Positions 24,629 to 32,823 of a stretch of DNA of 46,558 nucleotides are shown piece by piece. Position 1 is the first letter of the stretch. Each line of letters starts with the position of its first letter. Where the stretch lies: contig PMPX01000141.1 of assembly GCA_003169235.1 (NCBI GenBank), forward strand, positions 204-46,761. Reading direction: 5' to 3'. A program made the position numbers and the translations under genes. This DNA is from Acidimicrobiaceae bacterium. GTDB lineage: Bacteria; Actinomycetota; Acidimicrobiia; Acidimicrobiales; RAAP-2. The notes beneath the pieces were generated by a model. It had not been told where the DNA came from. It searched no databases and saw nothing but the letters and a program-made list of their open reading frames with translations.

Positions 24629-25912
24629 GTGGGTGCAGTGAATTGTCGGAGCACTGTCCGCAGGCGGAACCGTGTCGCCCGAGCGGCTGTCATCGTCGGG
24701 CTCCTTGGCGCCTGGTTCTCGACGGCTGCCACGACGGGCGCCGGAGCCACCGGCACGACGACCTCCACCACCTCCACCACCCTGCCCGGACCGGCGCCGA
24801 ACCAGTCGCAGATAAACGCGACGCAGTCGCAGGTCTCCCAGATCGAGGGCACCCTGACCCAGGAGGAGCAGCAGACGTCCATCCTCGACGACAAGTACAA
24901 CACTGCGGTCCAGGATCTCCAGAACGCGCAGACGGCGCTCCAGACCATCGGCACCAGCCTCCTGCACGCCCGGTCGGCGGTCGACGTGGACAAGCGGCTC
25001 GTGACGACCGACGCAGTCTCGGCGTACGTCTACGGGACGCCCGAGACGGGCTTTGCGTCCTACTTCTCCGCCTCGGCGACGGACAACGAGGCCCGCAACC
25101 AGTACACCGATCAGATCGTCGGGAACCTCACCAGGGACGAATCTGCGTTGCAGCGCTCCGAGGCGCGCCTGCAATCCGAGCAGGCCCAGCAGCAGACGGT
25201 GGCCGCGCAGGCGCAGCAGGAGGCGGCGCAGGCGAAGTCGCTGGCGCAGGCCAACGAGCAGGAGGCAGCCGCGACGAAGGCAACCCTTGGCCAGGTTCAG
25301 GGCCAATTGGCCCAGGAGGTCGCACAGGCCGCCATCCAAGAGGCCCAGCAGGAGGCCGCCGCAGCGGCCAAGGCTGCCAGCCAGGCCCAGCAGCAGCAGG
25401 CTGCCGCGGCGGCAGAGGCCGCCGCCACCGTCGCCGGAGCGGTCGGTGGGTCCTCGAGCGGGGCGGCGGCGACCGACGCGGCGAACCAGGCCTCGGGCAC
25501 CACTGGGCCGGTGGGCGGATCGGCGTCCGGGAGCGGTTCGGGGATGGCTGCGGTACAGGCGGCGGCGTCGCAGCTGGGCGTGCCCTACGTGTTCGGCGGC
25601 GAACAACCCGGCGTCGGCTTCGACTGCTCGGGCCTCGTGCAATGGGCCTGGGCGCAGGCCGGGGTGTCCATTCCGAGGACCACCGAAACGCAGTGGCCGG
25701 CCCTCCAACACGTGTCACTCGACGCTCTCGAGCCCGGTGACCTGCTCTTCTATTACAACCTCGACGGCGACAGCCAGGTGGACCATGTCGTGATGTACAC
25801 CGGCTCGGGACCATACGGGACGGACACCGTCATTCAGGCCCCGTTCACAGGCTCGACGGTCTCGTACTCTCCCATCTTCACCGAGGGTCTCATCGGGGCG
25901 GCGCGACCCTAG
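24629..25912 (+). CDS. Secreted NlpC/P60 peptidoglycan hydrolase with coiled coil (RipA-like)
   Basis: A 427-residue cell-wall endopeptidase. GTG 24629 is chosen because it gives a basic N-terminus (VRRRNRVAR), a hydrophobic core (AAVIVGLLGAWFST) and a cleavage region near Ala/Gly; the frame is open further upstream, but that part is not signal-like. A Thr/Ser linker follows. Residues about 55-290 form a long coiled coil full of Gln and Ala, like the regulatory arm of RipA and other division hydrolases. The NlpC/P60 domain (about 310-427) has the catalytic Cys333 in FDCSGLVQWAW and His386 in VDHVVMYTGSG; the third residue is likely in DTVIQAP. It cleaves peptide stems of peptidoglycan outside the membrane. 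It is divergent to the esterase and has its own promoter. Confidence 0.95.
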   Translation: MGAVNCRSTVRRRNRVARAAVIVGLLGAWFSTAATTGAGATGTTTSTTSTTLPGPAPNQSQINATQSQVSQIEGTLTQEEQQTSILDDKYNTAVQDLQNAQTALQTIGTSLLHARSAVDVDKRLVTTDAVSAYVYGTPETGFASYFSASATDNEARNQYTDQIVGNLTRDESALQRSEARLQSEQAQQQTVAAQAQQEAAQAKSLAQANEQEAAATKATLGQVQGQLAQEVAQAAIQEAQQEAAAAAKAASQAQQQQAAAAAEAAATVAGAVGGSSSGAAATDAANQASGTTGPVGGSASGSGSGMAAVQAAASQLGVPYVFGGEQPGVGFDCSGLVQWAWAQAGVSIPRTTETQWPALQHVSLDALEPGDLLFYYNLDGDSQVDHVVMYTGSGPYGTDTVIQAPFTGSTVSYSPIFTEGLIGAARP

Positions 25913-25960
25913 GACCCGCTGGCGGGCGCGACCCAAGGATCGCCGGAGCCGTGTGGTCGG

Positions 25961-25966
25961 TACGAT
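25961..25966 (+). promoter_or_regulatory. -10 box for leaderless acyltransferase mRNA
   Basis: TACGAT ends six bases before the ATG at 25973, with no Shine-Dalgarno between. It is preceded by a 48-base gap after the NlpC/P60 stop, so a new transcription unit starts here. Confidence 0.55.
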
Positions 25967-25972
25967 GGCCCA

Positions 25973-26854
25973 ATGGTCAGCGGGCGCCCGGTTGTCGGGG
26001 AGAAGGACCGGTCGACGGCCATCGTCCCGATCCGCGTGCCTGCTGAGCACGCCGACGAGGCGGAGGATCCCCGATTGTCCGACGTCGACGAGTGGGGTCG
26101 GTCCGAACGGACCCGGGCCCTGACCCGAGCGATCTACGAGCCGGTCTACTCGAAATGGTTCCGCGCTGAGTGGGAGGGCCTGGAGCGGATCCCGACCGAG
26201 GGTGGCGCCCTGCTCGTGGCCAACCACGCCGGGGCCATACCCTCCGACGCTCCGGTCATCATGCACGGGATTGAGAAGGAGCTCGGCCGCCCCGTCTACG
26301 GACTGGCCGACTACTTCTTCAGAACCATCCCGGTGGTGGGGACGCTGTGGGCACGCGCCGGCGGCGTGTCGGCCCGACCCGCCAACGCGTACCGCCTCCT
26401 CAAGGAGCAGCACCAGCTGGCGCTCGTCTTCCCCGAGGGGACCAAGGGCCCGTCGAAGTCCTTCACGGATCGCTACCAGCTCCGTCGCTTCGGGCGCGGT
26501 GGCTTCGTCGAGATCGCCATGCGGGCCGGCGTGCCCGTCATCCCCATCGCCGTCATCGGCTCGGAAGAGGCGATGCCGGTGCTCATGCGTGTGCCGACGC
26601 TGTCCAGGGCACTCGGCCTTCCCTACTTCCCGATCACTGCGAACCTCTTGGCCTTCGGCCCCCTCGGCATGTTGACCCCCTTCCCTGCCAAGTTCAAGCT
26701 GCGCGTTCTCGACCCGGTCCACTTCGACGTGCCGGCGGACCAGGACCGGTATTCCAAGAGCCGGATCATGGAGGAGTCGGAGCAGATCCGCTCACTCCTC
26801 CAGGAAGCGGTGTACGACATGCTGCGCGACCGACGCAGTGTGTGGTTCGGGTGA
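25973..26854 (+). CDS. Lysophospholipid acyltransferase (PlsC-like)
   Basis: A 293-residue acyltransferase of the glycerolphosphate family. The catalytic motif appears as NHAGAIPSD with His84 and Asp91, the longer H-x6-D form seen in many actinobacterial members rather than H-x4-D. VFPEGTKGPSKS binds the phosphate of the acceptor, and VIPIAVIGSEEAMP is the fourth block. The first 45 residues are polar and extend beyond the core. It has only weak hydrophobic segments, so it is likely peripheral to the membrane. Seven bases separate it from the downstream epimerase gene; this pairing is seen in other actinobacteria and suggests a shared role in a modified lipid. The acceptor lipid is unknown. 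Confidence 0.92.
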   Translation: MVSGRPVVGEKDRSTAIVPIRVPAEHADEAEDPRLSDVDEWGRSERTRALTRAIYEPVYSKWFRAEWEGLERIPTEGGALLVANHAGAIPSDAPVIMHGIEKELGRPVYGLADYFFRTIPVVGTLWARAGGVSARPANAYRLLKEQHQLALVFPEGTKGPSKSFTDRYQLRRFGRGGFVEIAMRAGVPVIPIAVIGSEEAMPVLMRVPTLSRALGLPYFPITANLLAFGPLGMLTPFPAKFKLRVLDPVHFDVPADQDRYSKSRIMEESEQIRSLLQEAVYDMLRDRRSVWFG

Positions 26855-26861
26855 GCCGGGA

Positions 26862-27899
26862 ATGAGCCGACGCGTGCTCGTCACGGGTGCGGACACCTTC
26901 TGGGGTGGCCGGATGGTCCAGGCCCTCGAGCAGGACCCCAGCATGGACGTGATCCTGGGCATGGGCGCCCACGCACCGTCGGTGCCGTTCGAGAGGGCCG
27001 AGTTCGTACGGGCGGACCAGACCTATTCCATCCTCAACCGGATCGTGAAGGCGACGCAGGTCGACACGATTCTGCACACGTTCATGATCACGAACTCGAC
27101 CACAGTGCCCAAGCGGGCCATGCACGAGATCAACGTGATCGGGACGATGAACCTCCTCGCCGCGGCCGGAACCGCCGGCTCCTCCGTCCGCCACATCGTC
27201 GTGAAGTCGTCGACACTCGTCTACGGCTCGGCGGCCAGCGACCCGAACACCTTCCACGAGGACACGCCGCGAACCAGCCCGGTGAAGAACGGCGTGGAGC
27301 GGGCGCTGGTCGAGGCCGAGAGCCTGGTGCGGGACTTCTCGGAGGACAACCCCGCCACCCGCGTCACCGTCCTCCGCTTCGCCAACGTCCTCGGCACCCA
27401 CCTGACCACCCCGATCAGCCGCAACCTGTCGGGGCCGCTGTGCCCGTCCATCTTCGGCTTCGATCCGATGCTGCAATTCGTGGAGGAGGACGACGTCGTC
27501 CGTGCCCTCGTCCATGTGACCCGGGGCAGCATCCCGGGCCTCTACAACGTGGCCGGCGACGGGCGGCTCCCCTGGAGCGAGGTGGCCGGCATCTGCGGGA
27601 CGCGGCTCGTCCCGCTGTCGCCCTTCAGCCCGCTGAAGATCCGCCCGGTCGCCAGGCTCTTCGACCTTCCCGAGGAACTGGCAGACCTGCTCCGTTACGG
27701 GCGTGGAGTCGACACGCGACGGTTCGCCGCCACGGGATTCACCTACAACGCCACGAGTGCCGGTGCGGTGCGCACGTTCATCAGGGCGCTTCGGCTCCGG
27801 CGGCAGTCCGGCCGGGAGCCGACGTCGTACACCTACGAGCACGACGTCGAGCAGTTCTTCCGCCACTCGCCGTCGGTGATGGGCACTCACGAGCCCTGA
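26862..27899 (+). CDS. NAD-dependent epimerase/dehydratase
   Basis: Atypical extended SDR of 345 residues starting at the ATG at 26862 (MSRRVLVTGADTFWGGRM). Earlier in-frame codons would overlap the acyltransferase, so this start is preferred. The dinucleotide loop is TGADTFWG, a variant of GxxGxxG. Other marks are NVIGTMNLLAAAG, KSSTLVYG, and VLRFANVLG. The usual Y-x3-K catalytic pair is not obvious: the expected region reads TSPVKNGVERALVEAE, with no Tyr. It may therefore bind NAD(P) without classical epimerase chemistry. It is co-transcribed with the PlsC-like acyltransferase; a regulatory or lipid-related role is inference. The 3' end converges with the acetyltransferase gene, 3 bases apart. 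Confidence 0.85.
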   Translation: MSRRVLVTGADTFWGGRMVQALEQDPSMDVILGMGAHAPSVPFERAEFVRADQTYSILNRIVKATQVDTILHTFMITNSTTVPKRAMHEINVIGTMNLLAAAGTAGSSVRHIVVKSSTLVYGSAASDPNTFHEDTPRTSPVKNGVERALVEAESLVRDFSEDNPATRVTVLRFANVLGTHLTTPISRNLSGPLCPSIFGFDPMLQFVEEDDVVRALVHVTRGSIPGLYNVAGDGRLPWSEVAGICGTRLVPLSPFSPLKIRPVARLFDLPEELADLLRYGRGVDTRRFAATGFTYNATSAGAVRTFIRALRLRRQSGREPTSYTYEHDVEQFFRHSPSVMGTHEP

Positions 27900-27902
27900 G
27901 GC

Positions 27903-28523
27903 TCAACCGGCGATCCACTCCGCCACGAGGCTCGGCTCACGGTCGGCCCACTCCTCGGCCGTGATCGCATAGCGCACGTGGTCCTCCCAGACGCCGTCGA
28001 TCTCGAGGAACCGCAACGCGACCCCCTCCTCCCGGATGTCCAGCTTCTCGACCACTCTGCGGCTGGCGAGGTTCCTCGGGATGATCGAGATCTCCACCCG
28101 GTGCAGCGAGATCGTCTCGAAGGCGAAGCGCAACGCGACGACGACGGCTTCGGGCACCAGTCCCCGGCCCGCCATGGCCTCGTCGATCCAATAGCCGATG
28201 AACCCGCTCTGGAACGGGCCACGCTGAATGGACGACAGCGTCACCTCGCCGGCGAAGCGCTCGCCCACGAAGATGCCGAAGCCATAGCCGGTGCCCAGGT
28301 GCCTCTCGCGCTCGCGGATGCCGCATCGGGCGGCGAAGCTGGGGCGATCCTCCAATGGCACCGGGGCGCCCTTGGGGCGCGGCTCCCAGCGCAACAACCA
28401 GTCGGCACATCGGGTCCTGACCTCGTGCCAGGCCGGGAAGTCGTCCTCGCTGAGCGATCGCAGCGACACCCGTCGGCCGCGCAGTTCCAATGGCGCGTGG
28501 CGCACCGCTCTCGCTGCACTCAT
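27903..28523 (-). CDS. GNAT acetyltransferase (RimJ-like)
   Basis: A 206-residue Gcn5-related N-acetyltransferase of the RimJ/RimL type, using acetyl-CoA to acetylate an amine, often a protein N-terminus. The start is ATG at 28523, overlapping the aminotransferase stop (ATGA), so the two are coupled. Core segments are RRVSLRSLSEDDFPAW (beta1), GFIGYWIDEAMAGRGLVPEAV (the acetyl-CoA loop, with a GRG variant of Q/RxxGxG/A), and HRVEISIIPRNLASRRVVEKL. The acceptor is unknown. The closest named relatives are RimJ-type ribosomal-protein acetyltransferases, often annotated this way without proof. Confidence 0.92.
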   Translation of the reverse strand: MSAARAVRHAPLELRGRRVSLRSLSEDDFPAWHEVRTRCADWLLRWEPRPKGAPVPLEDRPSFAARCGIRERERHLGTGYGFGIFVGERFAGEVTLSSIQRGPFQSGFIGYWIDEAMAGRGLVPEAVVVALRFAFETISLHRVEISIIPRNLASRRVVEKLDIREEGVALRFLEIDGVWEDHVRYAITAEEWADREPSLVAEWIAG

Positions 28524-29608
28524 CGACCGAGTACCTCCTTCATGGCGCCGAGCAGCGCGAACACGTTTCGCCGTCTGGCCGTGTGTCCCATGCAGCCGAC
28601 GCGCCAGACCTGCCCCGCGAGCCGGCCCGCACCGGCGCCGATCTCTATGCCGTAGGAACGCAGCAGCTCCCGGCGGCACGCGGCATCGTCGACGCCGTCG
28701 GGCACGCGGACCGTCGTGAGCTGGGGGAGCCGATGGTCGGGCTTCACCAGGAGCTCCAGCCCGAGGGCGACCAGCCCGTCTTGCAGGAGATTGCCGCACT
28801 CGGCGTGTCGCCTCTGCGCCGCCTCGATGCCCTCGTCGAGCAGCACCCCGAGGCCGGCGTGCAGAGCGGCCACCATCGCCACAGGTGCGGTGTGGTGGTA
28901 CACCCGCCCTCCGCCGGTTGAGTCGTTGACGTAGCGCGAGAGCAGGTTGAGGTCGAGGTACCAGCTGGACGGCCGCTCGACGACCCGGTCCATGGCACGC
29001 GGGGACACCGTCAGCGGCGAGAGCCCGGGCGGGACGCCCAGGCATTTCTGGGTTCCGCTGTAGGCGATGTCCACTCCCCAGTCGTCGACGGAGACCTCAA
29101 TTCCCCCGAGCGAGGTCACCATGTCCACCAGCAGCAGCGCGTCGCCCTTGCCGCTCCCGAGCGCCTCAATCTCGTTACGCACCCCCGTAGAGGTCTCGGC
29201 GTGCACCACCGCGATGATCGCCGGCGACGGATGGGCCGCGAGGAGCCGGTCGGGGTCGATCGGTTCACCCCACTCGGCCTCCACCCGGATCACGGCGGCG
29301 CCGTGGCGGGTGGCGACCTCGCACATCCGCTCCCCGAAGACACCGTTCACCCCGACCACGACGGGGTCCGCCGGCCGGACGAAGTTGACGAAGGACGCCT
29401 CCATGCCGGCCGACCCCGTCCCGCTGAGCGGCAGGGTCAGCTGATTCGACGTCGCAAAGACCCGGCGGAGGCGGTCGTTCGTCTGGTCGAGCACCTGGAG
29501 GAACTGAGGATCGAGGTGCCCGAGCACCGGTCCGGCCAGTGCCATGGTGACTTCGGGGTACGGATTCGAAGGCCCGGGCCCCATGAGCAGGCGGTCGGAA
29601 ATCCCCAC
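28520..29608 (-). CDS. Class V aminotransferase (alanine/serine-glyoxylate type)
   Basis: A 362-residue PLP enzyme starting at GTG 29608 (first residues GISDRLLMGPGPSNPYP). The opening LLMGPGPSNPYPEVTMAL and the substrate segment SGTGSAGMEASFVN are hallmarks of the serine/alanine-glyoxylate family. The cofactor Lys is K188 in AYSGTQKCLG, and the phosphate-side Asp is in LLLVDMVTSLGG. It probably transfers an amino group from serine or alanine to glyoxylate or pyruvate; it may also be a phosphonate-type transaminase. It is divergent to the glycosyltransferase at 29686. Confidence 0.93.
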   Translation of the reverse strand: MGISDRLLMGPGPSNPYPEVTMALAGPVLGHLDPQFLQVLDQTNDRLRRVFATSNQLTLPLSGTGSAGMEASFVNFVRPADPVVVGVNGVFGERMCEVATRHGAAVIRVEAEWGEPIDPDRLLAAHPSPAIIAVVHAETSTGVRNEIEALGSGKGDALLLVDMVTSLGGIEVSVDDWGVDIAYSGTQKCLGVPPGLSPLTVSPRAMDRVVERPSSWYLDLNLLSRYVNDSTGGGRVYHHTAPVAMVAALHAGLGVLLDEGIEAAQRRHAECGNLLQDGLVALGLELLVKPDHRLPQLTTVRVPDGVDDAACRRELLRSYGIEIGAGAGRLAGQVWRVGCMGHTARRRNVFALLGAMKEVLGR

Positions 29609-29673
29609 CGGCGCATCGTGGCAGGTCCCCGCCCACCTGCGCCAACGCGCCGAGTGGTCGGTGCCGGGTCAGC

Positions 29674-29679
29674 TAGATT
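29674..29679 (+). promoter_or_regulatory. -10 box for leaderless mRNA at the head of the polysaccharide island
   Basis: TAGATT ends six bases before GTG 29686. There is no Shine-Dalgarno. The box is the only TANNNT placed at this spacing in the 77-base divergent gap. Confidence 0.5.
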
Positions 29680-29685
29680 GCCTGC

Positions 29686-31413
29686 GTGGAACGGGTGCTC
29701 TTCGCTCCCAGGACACTTCCGCCACTGCGCCCCAACGTGGGCGAGGATCCCGTCGCCTACGACACCTGGGTCCGCAGGACGGAGGCTGCCCGGCTTGCGA
29801 CCTGGCTCCCGCCTCCGAACCAACGAGCGCTCCACGTCGTGATGGTCATTGAGGACCGGCCGCCGACCGAGACAATCGACTCCCTCCGGTCGCTCACGGC
29901 CCAGACGAGCTCCCACTGGGCGCTTACCGTGGCATTGCGGGAGCGCTGGGAGCCGGACCTGAGCGCCCTCCTGCACCTCTCGGGCATTCGGCAGCACTTC
30001 GCTCTCGAGCGGCGAGACCAGGCGTCCACCTTCGAGGAGATGCTCGGGGCCGGACTGGCGGCTGCGCGCGACAGTGACGTCGCGCTCATGTTCCCGGGTG
30101 ATGTCTGGGCACCAGACACGGTGAGCCAATTGTCCGAGGCTTTGACCGATAACGGCGTCGCCTACGCCGACGAGGATTGTCTCGACGACCACGGCACGCA
30201 CGCCGTCCCCTGCCTGAAACCAGCGTTCTCGCCCGAGTTCCTCCTCCATGCAGACTGCATCGGCCGTCCCCTGGCCATGTCAGCCGGTGTCGTGGGCCGA
30301 CTGCCAACGAGCTCCGCCGGAGTACGTGAAGCTCGGGACCACGACCTGGCGCTGCGTGCCTGCGAGGTGGCGGACTCGGTCAGGCACGTCCCAGAAGTCC
30401 TGTGTCATCGGCGCGTTCGGGGCGCGCCCCTGCCCACGCAGACGCCCGGGAGCGCGGATCACGTCACGATGGCCCTGGCCCGTCGTCATGAGCTGGCCGC
30501 AGTCACGCCCGGGCGCGCTGCCGGGACGTTTTCCATCCGCCGCGAACCGAGCTCCAACACGACCGCGAGCATCATCATCCCGTTTCGAGACGAGCCCCGC
30601 TTCCTGCGCGCCTGCATCGATTCCATCGACCGCACGAAAGGTGCGGTCGTCCACGAGTTCCTACTGGTCGACAATGGCTCGGTCCAGCCCGAGACGATGA
30701 CCCTGCTCGATCGGCTCTCCGACCGGCCCGATGTCCGGGTGGTGTCCGATCCGCGCCCGTTCAACTGGGCAGCACTGAACAACGGGGCCGCGGCGATGGC
30801 CAGTGGCGACGTTCTCGTCTTCCTGAACAACGACATCGAGGCCCTGTCCCACGGATGGTTGGATGCACTCTGCGGTCAAGCGGAACGCCCCGACGTGGGC
30901 GCGGTCGGAGCGCGGCTTCTCTACCCCGACCACCGCCTCCAGCATTGCGGCGTGGTGCTGGGCCTGGGTGGGGCCGCGGGCCATCTCTTCGTGGGTCTCG
31001 CTGAGGACAAACCGGGCTATCTGGGCATGGCGGTGACGACGAGGGAGTGTTCTGCCGTCACCGGAGCGTGTCTCACCACTCGCCGAGAGGTCTTCGACAG
31101 TCATGGTCAGTTCGACGAGTCACTGGGAGTGGATCTCAACGACATCGACTACTGCCTGCGGATGCACCGGTCAGGACTTCGCACCCTGTACGAACCGGCT
31201 GCGGAGCTGGTTCATCATGAGTCGCCCAGTCGCGGTACCGCGGGTGATGTCAGCGACATCGTGCGTTTCGTCGAGCGGTGGAAGGCATCGATCATCGCCG
31301 GCGATCCCTATCTCAACCCGCACCTCACCCGCATAGACTCGTCCTGCGCGCTCCGTGGACCGGGTGAAGAAGAATGGTGGCAACGTTGGCACGACAGTCT
31401 GACCGATGTCTGA
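29686..31413 (+). CDS. GT2 glycosyltransferase with degenerate N-terminal domain
   Basis: A 575-residue protein with two GT2-like halves. The C-terminal half (about 294-540) is intact: SIIIPFRDEPRFLRACIDSI, the metal motif NND (381-383) in VFLNNDIEAL, and DLNDIDYCLRM as the catalytic-loop acidic region. The N-terminal half (about 48-240) keeps the fold pattern, but its metal motif reads MFPGDVWAP, so it may be inactive or bind only acceptor. This arrangement is common in rhamnan and O-antigen transferases. GTG 29686 is favoured by the -10 box six bases upstream. The next gene starts 8 bases before its stop. It acts in the cytoplasm at the membrane face; the sugar is unknown. Confidence 0.92.
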   Translation: MERVLFAPRTLPPLRPNVGEDPVAYDTWVRRTEAARLATWLPPPNQRALHVVMVIEDRPPTETIDSLRSLTAQTSSHWALTVALRERWEPDLSALLHLSGIRQHFALERRDQASTFEEMLGAGLAAARDSDVALMFPGDVWAPDTVSQLSEALTDNGVAYADEDCLDDHGTHAVPCLKPAFSPEFLLHADCIGRPLAMSAGVVGRLPTSSAGVREARDHDLALRACEVADSVRHVPEVLCHRRVRGAPLPTQTPGSADHVTMALARRHELAAVTPGRAAGTFSIRREPSSNTTASIIIPFRDEPRFLRACIDSIDRTKGAVVHEFLLVDNGSVQPETMTLLDRLSDRPDVRVVSDPRPFNWAALNNGAAAMASGDVLVFLNNDIEALSHGWLDALCGQAERPDVGAVGARLLYPDHRLQHCGVVLGLGGAAGHLFVGLAEDKPGYLGMAVTTRECSAVTGACLTTRREVFDSHGQFDESLGVDLNDIDYCLRMHRSGLRTLYEPAAELVHHESPSRGTAGDVSDIVRFVERWKASIIAGDPYLNPHLTRIDSSCALRGPGEEEWWQRWHDSLTDV

Positions 31414-31819
31414 GGATGACCGACTGATGGAGCCACCCGAGATGTTCCGTCGACCCACGGATCCCGCAGAGCCGCCTCCGCCACTCCGATCCGGCGATCG
31501 GATCACCGCCTTGCACCACGAATGGGCTCGGATGCACTCCGGTGCCGACGCGGCAACCGTCGCGGGTCGACTGCGCAACGAAGTCCGGTCGGTCGCGTCT
31601 CGGATAACGAACCGGGCTGATCATCGTCTGCTGGGCGATCTCGTGCGGGCCGTGGACGCAGTGGCGGAGCGCTGCGATGCGCTGTCCGAACGAACCGCCA
31701 ACCTGGAGATCATCGTTGACGACCTGGCTCGCATCCTGGGGGAAGAAGTGACCCAGTTGCGGGCTGCCATCGAAAGCAGGGCAGCCGAAGGTTCAGCCGG
31801 ATCACCGTTGCCGCAGTGA
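31406..31819 (+). CDS. Small coiled-coil protein in glycosyltransferase operon
   Basis: A 137-residue protein of unknown function. The start is ATG at 31406, overlapping the preceding glycosyltransferase by 8 bases. The N-terminal 30 residues are Pro/Glu-rich. Residues about 35-125 are predicted helix with heptad-like spacing (RLRNEVRSVASRI, LGDLVRAVDAVAERC, TANLEIIVDDLARIL). There is no signal or membrane helix. Its stop overlaps the start of the next gene (GTGA), so all three are co-translated. A scaffold or length-control role with the flanking transferases is plausible but unproven. Confidence 0.8.
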   Translation: MSEDDRLMEPPEMFRRPTDPAEPPPPLRSGDRITALHHEWARMHSGADAATVAGRLRNEVRSVASRITNRADHRLLGDLVRAVDAVAERCDALSERTANLEIIVDDLARILGEEVTQLRAAIESRAAEGSAGSPLPQ

Positions 31820-32808
31820 CCGAGGGCGTCACGACACCGGACGTTGTGGTGTTGAGCACCTCGTGGCGGAAGCGGGAGACCGAGGTGTCCTTCGTCACTC
31901 GCGCCGTTGCCGGCGCCGCGTCCCGCTCAGGCGCAGTGACAGTCATCGCCCCCTTGCCATCCGGAGCCGTTGAGCCCGACGGAGCGTTCGACGTGATGGG
32001 CATCGGCGAGAGGCCGCGGGGCGAATGGCCCGCCGTCCGAGAGGCGCAGTGGATCCGCCGGCCACATCCCGAGTCCACGTGGGTTCTCGATGAACCCAGC
32101 GAAGGCGCCCGGGCCCTCTTTCGGGCTTTCGGTGACCAATCCACCGCGTATTCGATCAAGCCCGATGCCGGGGATGTCCTCACAAGGATGAGCCAGTTGG
32201 CCTTTGTGCCAGGCCTCACGGCGGGATCGTCTGAGGACTTGGGCATGTACGTTCCGATCAATCCGCTGGCAATGAGGCACCGGCACGCCGGGCTCGGATT
32301 CACCGGCTACGTCCTGGTACTCACGGACCGGACTTGTACTCCGGCCGCCGCCCCTCCAACTGCCGCAGTCGCGTGGCTCACATCGAGATTCCATCGGCAC
32401 GACGTCGTCGTGATCGAAGGGGGCAGGGCCGCCGTGTGGAGAGGCCGGGCGCTCAGGGGGATCGTCGCTGTAGACACCAGGATGGATCTCTGGCGTCTCA
32501 TGGCTCACGCCCAGGTCACCGTGGACCTCGCACCCGGCGACGTCATCGCCCGCGACTGCATCGAGTCACTTCGCCTCGGGACACCCATCGTGGTTCCGGA
32601 TGCCACCGTCGGCGCTGCACACGCCCACACAGGTGCTGGCGTTACCTTCTCCAGCATCCCCGCACTATTGGACGGCGTGGAGCAACTGGGCAGCCAGAGC
32701 GAGCGAGAGCGCCTTTCGCGCCAGGGCATCCACTACGCCGACTCGCTGTACGGTGATCCCTCCGCTTTCGTCACCAGAGTTGCGCGTGCCCTGAATCAGA
32801 TCCGCTGA
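31816..32808 (+). CDS. GT-B-like glycosyltransferase
   Basis: A 330-residue protein starting at GTG 31816 within the GTGA overlap. The C-terminal half looks like a GT-B donor domain: LVLTDRTC starts a Rossmann-like block, and LMAHAQVTVDLAPGDVIARDCIESLRLGTPIVVPD resembles the E-x7-E region, with the E of CIESLRLG aligning to the second Glu. The N-terminal half (VVVLSTSWRKRETEVSF and on) would hold the acceptor. I cannot name a specific family. It is in operon with a GT2 and a coiled-coil protein and converges with the large GT2 gene at 32824. Confidence 0.78.
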   Translation: MTEGVTTPDVVVLSTSWRKRETEVSFVTRAVAGAASRSGAVTVIAPLPSGAVEPDGAFDVMGIGERPRGEWPAVREAQWIRRPHPESTWVLDEPSEGARALFRAFGDQSTAYSIKPDAGDVLTRMSQLAFVPGLTAGSSEDLGMYVPINPLAMRHRHAGLGFTGYVLVLTDRTCTPAAAPPTAAVAWLTSRFHRHDVVVIEGGRAAVWRGRALRGIVAVDTRMDLWRLMAHAQVTVDLAPGDVIARDCIESLRLGTPIVVPDATVGAAHAHTGAGVTFSSIPALLDGVEQLGSQSERERLSRQGIHYADSLYGDPSAFVTRVARALNQIR

Positions 32809-32823
32809 CCGGTCGGCCAGGGT

